This document shows positions 1 through 7,246 of a stretch of DNA of 52,783 nt, piece after piece. The translations under genes were made by a program, and so were the position numbers. The stretch is from an uncultured Ruminococcus sp. (lineage in GTDB: Bacteria > Bacillota > Clostridia > Oscillospirales > Ruminococcaceae): positions 1 through 52,783 of the forward strand of contig CAMWYX010000011.1 of NCBI GenBank assembly GCA_947178575.1. The letters run 5' to 3'. Under the pieces are notes generated by a model, which did not search any database, was not told the DNA's origin, and was given only the letters and a program-made list of their open reading frames with translations. How positions within the stretch are numbered: position 1 is the first letter of the stretch; each line of letters opens with the position of its first letter.

Positions 1-46
1 TGGTGACACGTTAAGCTTGCAGATACTAATCGGTCGAGGGCTTTTC
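1..46 (+). rRNA. 23S rRNA, 3' end only
   Basis: The first bases match the conserved 3' terminus of bacterial 23S rRNA (a stretch like ACTAATCGGTCGAGGGCTT near 27-45). The rest of the gene lies before the window. The exact 3' end is approximate, because mature ends cannot be read from sequence alone. Confidence 0.9.
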
Positions 47-130
47 CTGTTGCTTATTGAGTGTTTTGGTTGATTTGTGTTATGTGCTTTGTTCAGTTTA
101 AAATTTTCTTGATTTTTTTTAAAAAAGTGC

Positions 131-159
131 TTGACAAATGCGAAAATGTGTGTTATAAT
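131..159 (+). promoter_or_regulatory. Consensus sigma-A promoter between 23S and tRNA-Lys
   Basis: TTGACA at 131-136, a 17-bp spacer and TATAAT at 154-159 form a perfect consensus promoter about 19 bp before the tRNA-Lys start. It would give tRNA-Lys, tRNA-Glu, 5S and tRNA-Asn their own transcription start in addition to read-through from the upstream rRNA operon. Confidence 0.85.
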
Positions 160-177
160 ATGTAAGCAGTGTGAGAT

Positions 178-250
178 GCACCATTAGCTCAGTCGGTAGA
201 GCAACTGACTCTTAATCAGTGGGTCCTGGGTTCGAGTCCCCGATGGTGCA
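178..250 (+). tRNA. tRNA-Lys(CTT)
   Basis: Cloverleaf with acceptor GCACCAT pairing ATGGTGC, D arm GCTC/GAGC and anticodon loop CTCTTAA (anticodon CTT). The T arm contains TTCGAGT. Discriminator A; CCA is not encoded. It is the first gene of the tRNA-5S-tRNA segment. Confidence 0.95.
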
Positions 251-256
251 CTAATC

Positions 257-331
257 GGCTCGTTGGTCAAGCGGTTAAGACACCGGCCTCTCACGCCGGT
301 AACACCAGTTCGATTCTGGTACGAGTCACCA
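257..331 (+). tRNA. tRNA-Glu(CTC)
   Basis: Acceptor GGCTCGT pairs with ACGAGTC, and the anticodon loop CTCTCAC gives anticodon CTC. CCA is encoded at 329-331. It starts 7 bases after tRNA-Lys and stands directly before 5S rRNA. Confidence 0.95.
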
Positions 332-337
332 CTCAAA

Positions 338-453
<116 letters not shown>

Positions 454-461
454 ATTGATAT

Positions 462-537
462 TCCTCCTTAGCTCAGTCGGTAGAGCACTCGGCTGTTAAC
501 CGAGTTGTCGCCCGTTCGAGCCGGGCAGGGGGAGCCA
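462..537 (+). tRNA. tRNA-Asn(GTT)
   Basis: Acceptor TCCTCCT pairs AGGGGGA (one G-T pair), and the anticodon loop CTGTTAA gives GTT. Discriminator G is followed by an encoded CCA at 535-537. It is the last gene of the rRNA operon, followed at once by a terminator. Confidence 0.95.
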
Positions 538-540
538 AAA

Positions 541-571
541 AAGTCCGTTCAATTAAGAACGGACTTTTTAT
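541..571 (+). terminator. Rho-independent terminator of the rRNA operon
   Basis: A 10-bp stem AAGTCCGTTC/GAACGGACTT with a 6-nt loop runs into a T tract. It begins 3 bases after the CCA of tRNA-Asn. Confidence 0.9.
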
Positions 572-584
572 TTTATAAATGGAA

Positions 585-613
585 TTGACAAACAGATAAA
601 TTTGTGATATAAT
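585..613 (+). promoter_or_regulatory. Promoter of galE
   Basis: TTGACA at 585-590, a 17-bp spacer and TATAAT at 608-613, with an extended -10 TGA just before it. It stands about 70 bp before the galE start codon. Confidence 0.85.
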
Positions 614-681
614 TATCCTGATAAAAAATTGCAGAATAAATATTGATTTATTTAAAATCGAATAATTTATGAGGTGATAGA

Positions 682-1704
682 ATGACAATATTAGTAACAG
701 GCGGTGCAGGATTTATCGGCAGTCATACGTGCGTTGAACTTCTCGGTGCAGGATATGAAGTTATTGTTGTGGATAATCTTTCAAATTCAAGCAAAAAGGC
801 AATCGACCGTATTCAGGAAATAACAGGAAAGAAGCTTGATTTTTATGAAGCAGATGTTAGGGACGAAAAGATGCTGTCCGAGATTTTTGATAAAAAGAAA
901 ATTGATGCGGTTATCCATTTTGCCGGATTAAAGGCAGTGGGCGAATCAGTACGCATTCCGCATACGTACTATCAGAACAATGTTGATTCAACGCTTATTC
1001 TTACTGAGGTTATGAGCAGATATGGCTGTAAAAATATTGTTTTCAGTTCAAGTGCGACTGTATACGGCGACCCTGCATTTATTCCGATAACAGAGGAATG
1101 CCCGAAAGGAATGTGTACAAATCCGTATGGCTGGACAAAGTGGTTTCTTGAGCAGATACTGACGGATATTCAGAAAGCGGATTCTGAATGGAATGTTATT
1201 TTACTGAGATATTTCAATCCTATCGGAGCACATAAGAGCGGTCTTATAGGCGAAGACCCGAAAGGAATACCAAATAATCTGATGCCATACGTTGCGCAGG
1301 TAGCAATTGGAAAGCTTCCGTGTCTCGGCGTGTTCGGAAACGATTACGACACTCCGGACGGAACAGGCGTACGTGATTATATTCATGTTGTTGACCTCGC
1401 AAAAGGTCATGTAAAGGCTATAGAAAAGTTCGCAGATAATGAGGGCGTAAGCGTGTATAACCTCGGAACAGGTCACGGTTACAGTGTTTTAGAGGTCGTG
1501 AAAGCGTTTGAAAAGGCTTGCGGTCATGAAATTAATTATGAAATAAAGCCACGTCGTGCGGGAGATATTGCCGCATGCTACTGCGACCCTGCAAAGGCTG
1601 AAAAAGAGCTCGGCTGGATTGCTGAAAATGGCATTGATGAAATGTGTGCTGATTCATGGAGATGGCAGACTATGAATCCTGACGGCTATCGGAGCGAAAA
1701 TTAA
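682..1704 (+). CDS. galE: UDP-glucose 4-epimerase
   Basis: Cytoplasmic NAD-dependent epimerase that interconverts UDP-glucose and UDP-galactose, feeding galactose use and surface polysaccharide synthesis. The 340-aa length is typical for GalE. The N terminus has the Rossmann motif GGAGFIGSH. The active-site YxxxK is Y149-G-W-T-K153, preceded by the SSSATVYG stretch that carries the catalytic Ser/Thr. RFNPIGAH-type residues typical of the substrate domain follow. The ATG at 682 has a GAGGTGAT ribosome site 5-7 bases upstream. It is monocistronic, with its own consensus promoter and a terminator right after it. Whether it also takes UDP-GalNAc cannot be told from the sequence. Confidence 0.95.
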   Translation: MTILVTGGAGFIGSHTCVELLGAGYEVIVVDNLSNSSKKAIDRIQEITGKKLDFYEADVRDEKMLSEIFDKKKIDAVIHFAGLKAVGESVRIPHTYYQNNVDSTLILTEVMSRYGCKNIVFSSSATVYGDPAFIPITEECPKGMCTNPYGWTKWFLEQILTDIQKADSEWNVILLRYFNPIGAHKSGLIGEDPKGIPNNLMPYVAQVAIGKLPCLGVFGNDYDTPDGTGVRDYIHVVDLAKGHVKAIEKFADNEGVSVYNLGTGHGYSVLEVVKAFEKACGHEINYEIKPRRAGDIAACYCDPAKAEKELGWIAENGIDEMCADSWRWQTMNPDGYRSEN

Positions 1705-1713
1705 AAGTTAATC

Positions 1714-1760
1714 AGAAATCCCTCTGGAATCAGATTTCAATTCCGGAGGGATTTCTTTTA
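1714..1760 (+). terminator. Terminator of galE
   Basis: A long stem (arms 1714-1730 and 1740-1756, with one wobble) contains AATCCCTC/GAGGGATT and is followed by a T-rich tail, 10 bases after the galE stop. Confidence 0.85.
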
Positions 1761-1775
1761 TTATTAAATAAAAAT

Positions 1776-1808
1776 AGAAAAAGCACTTTCGAATATTCGA
1801 AAGTGCTT
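1776..1808 (-). terminator. Terminator of the tRNA-Gly/Arg/His cluster
   Basis: A perfect 28-bp palindrome at 1781-1808 (arms AAGCACTTTCGAAT and its complement) is followed on the minus strand by a short T run, just after tRNA-His. Confidence 0.85.
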
Positions 1809-1815
1809 GTAAATC

Positions 1816-1893
1816 TGGGGTGGGAGATGGGATTCGAACCCACGATCTTCGGGACCACAATCCGACGCTTTAACCAGCTAAGCTACACCCACC
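1816..1893 (-). tRNA. tRNA-His(GTG)
   Basis: Anticodon loop TTGTGGT gives GTG. It has the extra 5' G (position -1) opposite C73 that marks tRNA-His, and an encoded CCA (1818-1816). Two mismatches are visible, T-T in the acceptor stem and A-C at the base of the anticodon loop. Last gene of a three-tRNA unit. Confidence 0.92.
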
Positions 1894-1903
1894 ATATAAT
1901 AAG

Positions 1904-1977
1904 CGCGCCTTGCTGGATTCGAACCAGCGGCTTACTGCTTAGAAGGCAGTTACTCTATCCAGCTGAGTTAAAGGCGC
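1904..1977 (-). tRNA. tRNA-Arg(TCT)
   Basis: Acceptor GCGCCTT/AAGGCGC and anticodon loop CTTCTAA (anticodon TCT). Discriminator G; CCA is not encoded. It lies between tRNA-Gly and tRNA-His. Confidence 0.94.
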
Positions 1978-1993
1978 ATTTTGAACAATAAAA

Positions 1994-2067
<74 letters not shown>

Positions 2068-2081
2068 ATTCAACGATATTT

Positions 2082-2110
2082 ATTATATCACATGAATTTT
2101 AAAAAGTCAA
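2082..2110 (-). promoter_or_regulatory. Promoter of the tRNA-Gly/Arg/His cluster
   Basis: On the minus strand TTGACT (2110-2105), a 17-bp spacer and TATAAT (2087-2082) with extended TGA. Confidence 0.85.
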
Positions 2111-2252
2111 GAGGTTTCAGACAAATTTGTATGATTTCACAAAAAATATATCAAAAAAAGTCTTGAAATATAAAATATGACGATATATGACGGAATAAGA
2201 AAAAATTAAGAAATTATTTAGCACAGATTAAGCAGAAAGTATTAAAATAGTC

Positions 2253-2281
2253 TTGACAAATACAAAAAAGTATGATATTAT
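2253..2281 (+). promoter_or_regulatory. Promoter of the sugar-transporter operon
   Basis: TTGACA at 2253-2258, a 17-bp spacer and TATTAT at 2276-2281 with extended TGA. It predicts a leader of about 225 nt before the first permease gene. Confidence 0.75.
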
Positions 2282-2287
2282 ATTATT

Positions 2288-2514
2288 GTAATAAGTGTAT
2301 TACTCCACTTAGTACAGTTTGTGATAAAAATACATATTATGTAAACTATAGTAAACATTGATAATTTTTCACAAACATCTGATTTTGCCTGTATATTGCA
2401 GAAAAAAAGATATTATTATAAGTTAAATAATAAAAATTTATAAACGTGTCGTCTTTTTTGCTTTTTCAGGACACTTATATATAGAGAACTCAGACAAGGG
2501 TCGGTGATTTTGTT
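2288..2514 (+). other. Long AT-rich 5' leader with inverted repeats
   Basis: No gene is seen here. The leader holds a long inverted repeat (GTTTGTGA at 2317-2324 against TCACAAAC at 2369-2376, with the pairing extended by an A/T run). Inside its loop GTAAAC occurs twice, 10 bp apart (2341 and 2351). A small GTGTC/GACAC stem follows at about 2445-2475. I do not recognise a known riboswitch. It could be a regulator site or an RNA leader controlling the transporter operon. Confidence 0.5.
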
Positions 2515-3396
2515 TTGAATAAACGGAAAAACCAATGTGGCAAACGCAGTGAACGGATATTCAGTAATATCTGTATTCTGCCAAGTCTCATCGGTGTGCT
2601 TATATTTTTCTTAATACCGTTCGGAATAGTCGTATACTACTCGACTATAAACAATCCGATAACACGGGAATTTGTAGGACTTGAAAATTATAAAAAACTT
2701 TTTCAGAACAGTGCGTTAAGGCTTGCGGCATCGAATACGGCAATATTTTCGGTTATAGCCGTACCGCTTGCGATTATATTGTCATTATGGCTTGCGATGC
2801 TTCTTGAGCGGAATATTCCGGCAAAAAGTTTTATACGGACACTTTTTCTGAGTCCGCTGATGGTCCCTACAGCGTCCGTGGTTCTTGTATGGCAGGTACT
2901 TTTCCATAATCACGGAACAATCAATCAGTTTCTTGAGATATTCGGATTAAAGGGGATTGACTGGATTCAGTCGGATTACGGACAGATAGTTATAATACTC
3001 ATGTTTCTGTGGAAGAACTTAGGATATAATATGATACTTTTCATGTCGGCTCTTGCAGGAATCCCGAAAGACCTTATTGAAGTTGCAGAACTGGAGGGTG
3101 CAGGAAAATTATATCAGCTTATACATATAAAACTGCGTTATCTTTCGCCGACAATGCTTTTTGTGTTTATACTTTCGCTGATAAATTCATTCAAGATATT
3201 CCGTGAAGTTTATCTGCTGACCGATGACCATCCGTATGACAGTATGTATATGCTCCAGCATTTTATGAACAACACATTTAACAATCTTGATTATCAGAAA
3301 TTATCTTCGGCGGCTGTATTGTTTTCACTTGTGATGATTGTTGTGATTGCTGTGCTTCTCGTTCTTGAAAACGTATTCGGAAAGGACGTGGAGTAA
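2515..3396 (+). CDS. Sugar ABC transporter permease (MalF/UgpA type)
   Basis: Inner-membrane permease of a carbohydrate uptake ABC transporter (CUT1 family), 293 aa, with about six hydrophobic segments. The cytoplasmic EAA loop that docks the ATPase is visible as DLIEVAELEGAGKLYQ (about residues 184-199). The start is a TTG at 2515, chosen because GGTGAT (anti-SD match) lies about 7 bases before it and no ATG fits. It is first in a five-gene operon and overlaps the next permease by one base (TAATG). Substrate is unknown. The ATPase must come from elsewhere, since none is encoded here. Confidence 0.88.
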   Translation: MNKRKNQCGKRSERIFSNICILPSLIGVLIFFLIPFGIVVYYSTINNPITREFVGLENYKKLFQNSALRLAASNTAIFSVIAVPLAIILSLWLAMLLERNIPAKSFIRTLFLSPLMVPTASVVLVWQVLFHNHGTINQFLEIFGLKGIDWIQSDYGQIVIILMFLWKNLGYNMILFMSALAGIPKDLIEVAELEGAGKLYQLIHIKLRYLSPTMLFVFILSLINSFKIFREVYLLTDDHPYDSMYMLQHFMNNTFNNLDYQKLSSAAVLFSLVMIVVIAVLLVLENVFGKDVE

Positions 3397-4286
3397 TGAC
3401 CAAACGAAAAAAAGAAATCCTCCTTAACAGAATTGTAACAGTTTTTCTTTTAGTTGGAGCGTTTCTGTTTATCATGCCGATTATACTTACAATAGCAAAT
3501 TCATTTATGACATCTTCGGAAATTTCTGCAAACTATGGTGCAATGCTCGGCAACATGACCGAGGACAAAAAAGTATTCATTTCAGAAAATGTAAATCTGA
3601 AATTTATTCCGGATAAAGTAACTTTTGAACAATATAAAAGCGTATTGTTGAAAAGTCCGGATTATCTTCTTAAATTCTGGAACTCTGTTGTACTTACCGT
3701 TCCGATAACTGTTTTTCAGATAATTCTTGCGGTGATAACATCATATGGATTTTCACGGTGTCCGAATAAAATAAAAAGCATAATATTCTTTGCATATATC
3801 ATACTTATGATAATGCCTTATCAAGTAACTGTTGTGCCGAATTTTCTTGTATCCGAAAAGTTCGGGATTCTGAATACAAGATGGGCGATAATACTTCCGG
3901 GAATTTTTTCGCCGTTCAGTGTGTTTCTTCTCACAAAGGTAATGCGGAGGATTCCGGAATCATATGTCGAAGCGGCAAAGCTTGACGGAGCAAATGAATT
4001 TCAGATAATGACGAGAATATTTGTTCCGCTGTGCAAGGGTGCAATTGTATCGGTTGCAATGCTGGTATTCATTGATTACTGGAACATGGTTGAACAGCCG
4101 ATTATACTTATGAAAGACGGCGATATGCACCCGTTATCGGTATTTTTATCGCAGATAAACACAGGCGATATAGGGCTTGCATTTGCGGTAGGCGTGGTTT
4201 ATATGGTTCCTGCAATACTTATGTTCCTGTACGGTGAGGACGACCTTGTAGAAGGAATAACATATGCAGGCGGAATTAAGGGCTGA
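3396..4286 (+). CDS. Sugar ABC transporter permease (MalG type)
   Basis: Second permease of the CUT1 importer, 296 aa. The EAA loop reads YVEAAKLDGANEFQIMTRI, as in MalG-type subunits. A larger extracytoplasmic loop after the first membrane segment (about residues 40-90) is usual for the family. It is translationally coupled to the first permease and would form a heterodimer with it. A 22-bp gap with AAAGGAAAG separates it from the adaptor gene, so co-transcription is likely. Specificity cannot be read from the sequence. Confidence 0.88.
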   Translation: MTKRKKEILLNRIVTVFLLVGAFLFIMPIILTIANSFMTSSEISANYGAMLGNMTEDKKVFISENVNLKFIPDKVTFEQYKSVLLKSPDYLLKFWNSVVLTVPITVFQIILAVITSYGFSRCPNKIKSIIFFAYIILMIMPYQVTVVPNFLVSEKFGILNTRWAIILPGIFSPFSVFLLTKVMRRIPESYVEAAKLDGANEFQIMTRIFVPLCKGAIVSVAMLVFIDYWNMVEQPIILMKDGDMHPLSVFLSQINTGDIGLAFAVGVVYMVPAILMFLYGEDDLVEGITYAGGIKG

Positions 4287-4308
4287 TTGAAAGAAAGGAA
4301 AGATATAA

Positions 4309-6105
4309 ATGGCTGATATTGAAATAAAAACGGAGGATAAGAATAATCCGCATTTCAGACGAGAGGTTATAAAAACTGTTCTTATTGTATTTCTTGCGGT
4401 ACTTCTTGTTCTTACTTTCTGTTCTAACACGATACGGAATAAATCTCTTGCAGAAGTTTCTATGGAACGTACTACAAGCGGAAAACTTACCGAAAGATTA
4501 CGTGGAAGCGGACTTGTTGAGTCCAATCAGAGTTACGGCGTGACTGTTGACGGAAACAAAGTAATTGATAAAATCATGGTAAAAGCTGGAAAAGAAGTCA
4601 AAAAGGGTGATGTCCTTTTTACAGTCGGAACTGAGGAAAACGAAGAAATTACAGAAGCCGAAGACGCTTTAGCAGCACTTGAACTTGAATATAACAAGCT
4701 CCTGCTCACACCTCCGGCAGATTATACGGAAGAAAATCAGGCGATAAAAAACGCCCGTGATGACCTTTCGGCAGCGATTGCGGCAAGAGATAAAGCGGCT
4801 GCAAATCAGGGAAATGAAGATGTGGCAAAGCAGAATTATCAGTATAATAAATCACAGCTGAATTATTATACAAAGCTCCAGACAAAACTCACTTCTATGG
4901 TTACGGCAATAGATACCGATGAATACGTGGGTGCACCGGCAGAATATACCGGCGAACTCATAACCCTGCTGAACGCCTTGAATGATGCTGAAAAGGCATA
5001 TTCCGAAGCATCTGAAATATATACGGCTATGCTTTCAGGTGGAAATCATTTTCCGGACGATGATGAAATCACGACAGAACCAGCAGGAGGTCAGTCAACA
5101 GGGGTTCCGGCGGGTCGTGAAGCAACGGCAACTCCGGAGGAAACAGAATCGGCAAGACTTGAAATGGAAATGGCAGAGACCGCCCGTGATACTGCTAAAG
5201 AAGCCTACAACAACCGTAAATATGAACTCAGAAGCGAATATGTCGCACAGCTTGAAGATGCGGAAAATAATGTTGATTATTATACATCGCTTACCGAAGA
5301 TTATGAAATGGGTTCGGCAGGAGGCGGAATGACAGCCACAGACCTTGATGAAGATGTCCGTCAGAAACAGCGTGCCCTCGAAGACCTTATAGCTCAGCTT
5401 GACAAAACTCAGAAAGAAGACGTAAACAAGGGAAAAATAGATAATCTTGACATCGAGGCTAAAAAGAAAGAAATTGAAAAGGCAAAAACAAAAATCAAAA
5501 AACTTAAAGAAAAAAATTCCATTACGGAGATAAAGGCGGAACACAACGGAATTGTCAGCACCATAAATCTGCGTGCCGGAGAAGAAACCGTTCCGGATAT
5601 GGACGTAATGACAATAGATATTGCAGAGGACGGCTACACAGTCAAGATTACTGTTGAAGCAGAAAAAACAAAGAAAATAAAAAAAGGTACAGAGGCAGAA
5701 GTTGTCAACAACTGGAGCGGAGATATTGAAGCTGTGCTGACTGACATTCGCAACGATACAACGGCAAATTCAAAAAACCGTGTACTTGTATTTGATGTTA
5801 CAGGTGATGTTGATTCCGGTTCATATATTGATTTGTCGATACCTTGCGGAAACGGTAGCTATGATTCTATAGTTCCGAAAAGTGCGGTTCATGAGGACAG
5901 CGAGGGAAAATTTGTGCTTGTGGTTGAATCGAAAAGTTCACCGCTCGGAAACCGTTATTATGCGAGACGTGTTCCGGTTGAGGTTCAGGCATCGGACGAG
6001 GTTTCAAGTGCAGTTTCCGGCAGTATCTCCAACGGCGATTATGTTATAACAGCATCAAGCGCACCTGTAAAAGCAGGCGACCAGGTACGCATGAATGACC
6101 AGTAA
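4309..6105 (+). CDS. HlyD/RND-type membrane-fusion adaptor with long coiled coil
   Basis: A 598-aa protein with one N-terminal membrane segment (about 22-40), a lipoyl-like half domain (about 65-110, with VDGNKVIDKIMVKAGKEVKKGD), and a long alpha-helical hairpin (about 112-415) rich in Glu, Lys and Ala. The hairpin is broken by a Pro/Thr/Gly linker near 255-285. The second lipoyl half (ITEIKAEHNGIVSTINLRAGE) and beta-barrel or membrane-proximal parts run to the C terminus. This is the membrane-fusion family that in exporters joins an inner-membrane pump to outer parts. Its place between sugar permeases and a binding lipoprotein is odd. It may span the wall or clamp the complex; that role is inference. 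Confidence 0.8.
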   Translation: MADIEIKTEDKNNPHFRREVIKTVLIVFLAVLLVLTFCSNTIRNKSLAEVSMERTTSGKLTERLRGSGLVESNQSYGVTVDGNKVIDKIMVKAGKEVKKGDVLFTVGTEENEEITEAEDALAALELEYNKLLLTPPADYTEENQAIKNARDDLSAAIAARDKAAANQGNEDVAKQNYQYNKSQLNYYTKLQTKLTSMVTAIDTDEYVGAPAEYTGELITLLNALNDAEKAYSEASEIYTAMLSGGNHFPDDDEITTEPAGGQSTGVPAGREATATPEETESARLEMEMAETARDTAKEAYNNRKYELRSEYVAQLEDAENNVDYYTSLTEDYEMGSAGGGMTATDLDEDVRQKQRALEDLIAQLDKTQKEDVNKGKIDNLDIEAKKKEIEKAKTKIKKLKEKNSITEIKAEHNGIVSTINLRAGEETVPDMDVMTIDIAEDGYTVKITVEAEKTKKIKKGTEAEVVNNWSGDIEAVLTDIRNDTTANSKNRVLVFDVTGDVDSGSYIDLSIPCGNGSYDSIVPKSAVHEDSEGKFVLVVESKSSPLGNRYYARRVPVEVQASDEVSSAVSGSISNGDYVITASSAPVKAGDQVRMNDQ

Positions 6106-6118
6106 GGCGGTGCTGTGA

Positions 6119-7210
6119 ATGAAATTCAGAAAGCTAATCTGTTCTGCTGTTGCCGGTGTGAATATAATATCCGTGGCTGTATGGGTGATACTTACGGCTT
6201 ACGGAAATTCCATAGCAGAATCGCAGAGCTATAATTACAGTGCAGACCGCTGGGACGACAGCGGAGGAAGTGCGCAGATAAGCTGTTTTTTTACCGAAGA
6301 CTCCGGATTCAATACGGATATTTCAGGCGGAGTAAGAGCGGATATACTTTCTCAGCTGAAAAATATATCCATAGTTCCGGAGGAGGGAAAGGAACTTATT
6401 CCGGAAGCATACAGCACACCGGCAGGAAAAATGACAGTCCGCTGTGATACGACAGGACGTTCCGAGGCAGAAGTTACGGCAGTAGGCGGAGATTTCTTTC
6501 TTTTCCGTGGATTCACGCTTTTAGACGGCTCGTATTTCAACAGTGATGACATAATGCAGGACGGCGCAGTAATCGACAGAAATCTGGCGTGGTCGTTGTA
6601 CGGCTCTTACGACGTGGCAGGCATGAATATATATATCAACGGCACTAAGTTCTATATTGCCGGAGTTATAGACAATCCGCAGACAAAAGAGGAAAAACAG
6701 ACAGCAGGCGAATTTCCGAAAGCATACGTTTCATATGACGGAATAAATCTTATACAGGGAACAGAATCGGCTCAGGAATCCGGCAGAATTAAAAAAATCA
6801 CCGTGTATGAATGTATTGCCCCGAATCCGGTTGAAAATTTTGCTTACAATGCGGTTTCGGAATATCTTAAATCATATGAGGGAAAAGTAAGCGTGATAAG
6901 CAATTCGGAACGTTTTAAACCGTCAGTGAGGGCGAAGACATTCAGGAAGCTGTCGGATTATGCCGTAGCTGATAAGCCGGTTGTATATCCCTACTGGGAG
7001 AACGCCTCACGGATAGCGGAATTTAAACTCAGCGGAATATATTTTTATCGTCGGCTGACGTATGTAATTCCGGTGCTTACGGTTCTGTGGCTGTTGTTCC
7101 TGCTGTACCGACTGATTGAAAAGACACGGCGTAAGCTCACTGATAAGACGGCAGATGCGGTTACAAGAGTGATATACAATCATAATCAGAAAAAATATAA
7201 AGAACAGTAA
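6119..7210 (+). CDS. MacB-core membrane protein without FtsX domain
   Basis: A 363-aa protein with an N-terminal membrane segment (about 9-28), an extracytoplasmic domain and one C-terminal membrane segment (about 315-337) followed by a basic tail. The middle resembles the MacB periplasmic core: a stretch like GGDFFLFRGFTLLDGSYF, then GAVIDRNLAWSLYGSYDVAG and YIAGVI. Normal MacB/FtsX permeases have four membrane segments; two are missing here, so this is not a complete transporter subunit. It starts 13 bp after the adaptor gene, the usual partner of MacB proteins, which suggests that the two form a complex. Function is unknown. Confidence 0.65.
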   Translation: MKFRKLICSAVAGVNIISVAVWVILTAYGNSIAESQSYNYSADRWDDSGGSAQISCFFTEDSGFNTDISGGVRADILSQLKNISIVPEEGKELIPEAYSTPAGKMTVRCDTTGRSEAEVTAVGGDFFLFRGFTLLDGSYFNSDDIMQDGAVIDRNLAWSLYGSYDVAGMNIYINGTKFYIAGVIDNPQTKEEKQTAGEFPKAYVSYDGINLIQGTESAQESGRIKKITVYECIAPNPVENFAYNAVSEYLKSYEGKVSVISNSERFKPSVRAKTFRKLSDYAVADKPVVYPYWENASRIAEFKLSGIYFYRRLTYVIPVLTVLWLLFLLYRLIEKTRRKLTDKTADAVTRVIYNHNQKKYKEQ

Positions 7211-7246
7211 AAATTAAAAGATTAAAAAACGAAAAGAGGAAATAAA

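Noticed and set aside
1803..1991. 62-aa frame with WEMGFEPTIFG-like text
   Set aside because: Antisense translation of tRNA genes, a common false protein in databases.
2068..2514. Small gene in the 447-bp gap before the transporter operon
   Set aside because: No frame of useful length with a ribosome site; the gap is explained by two promoters and a leader.
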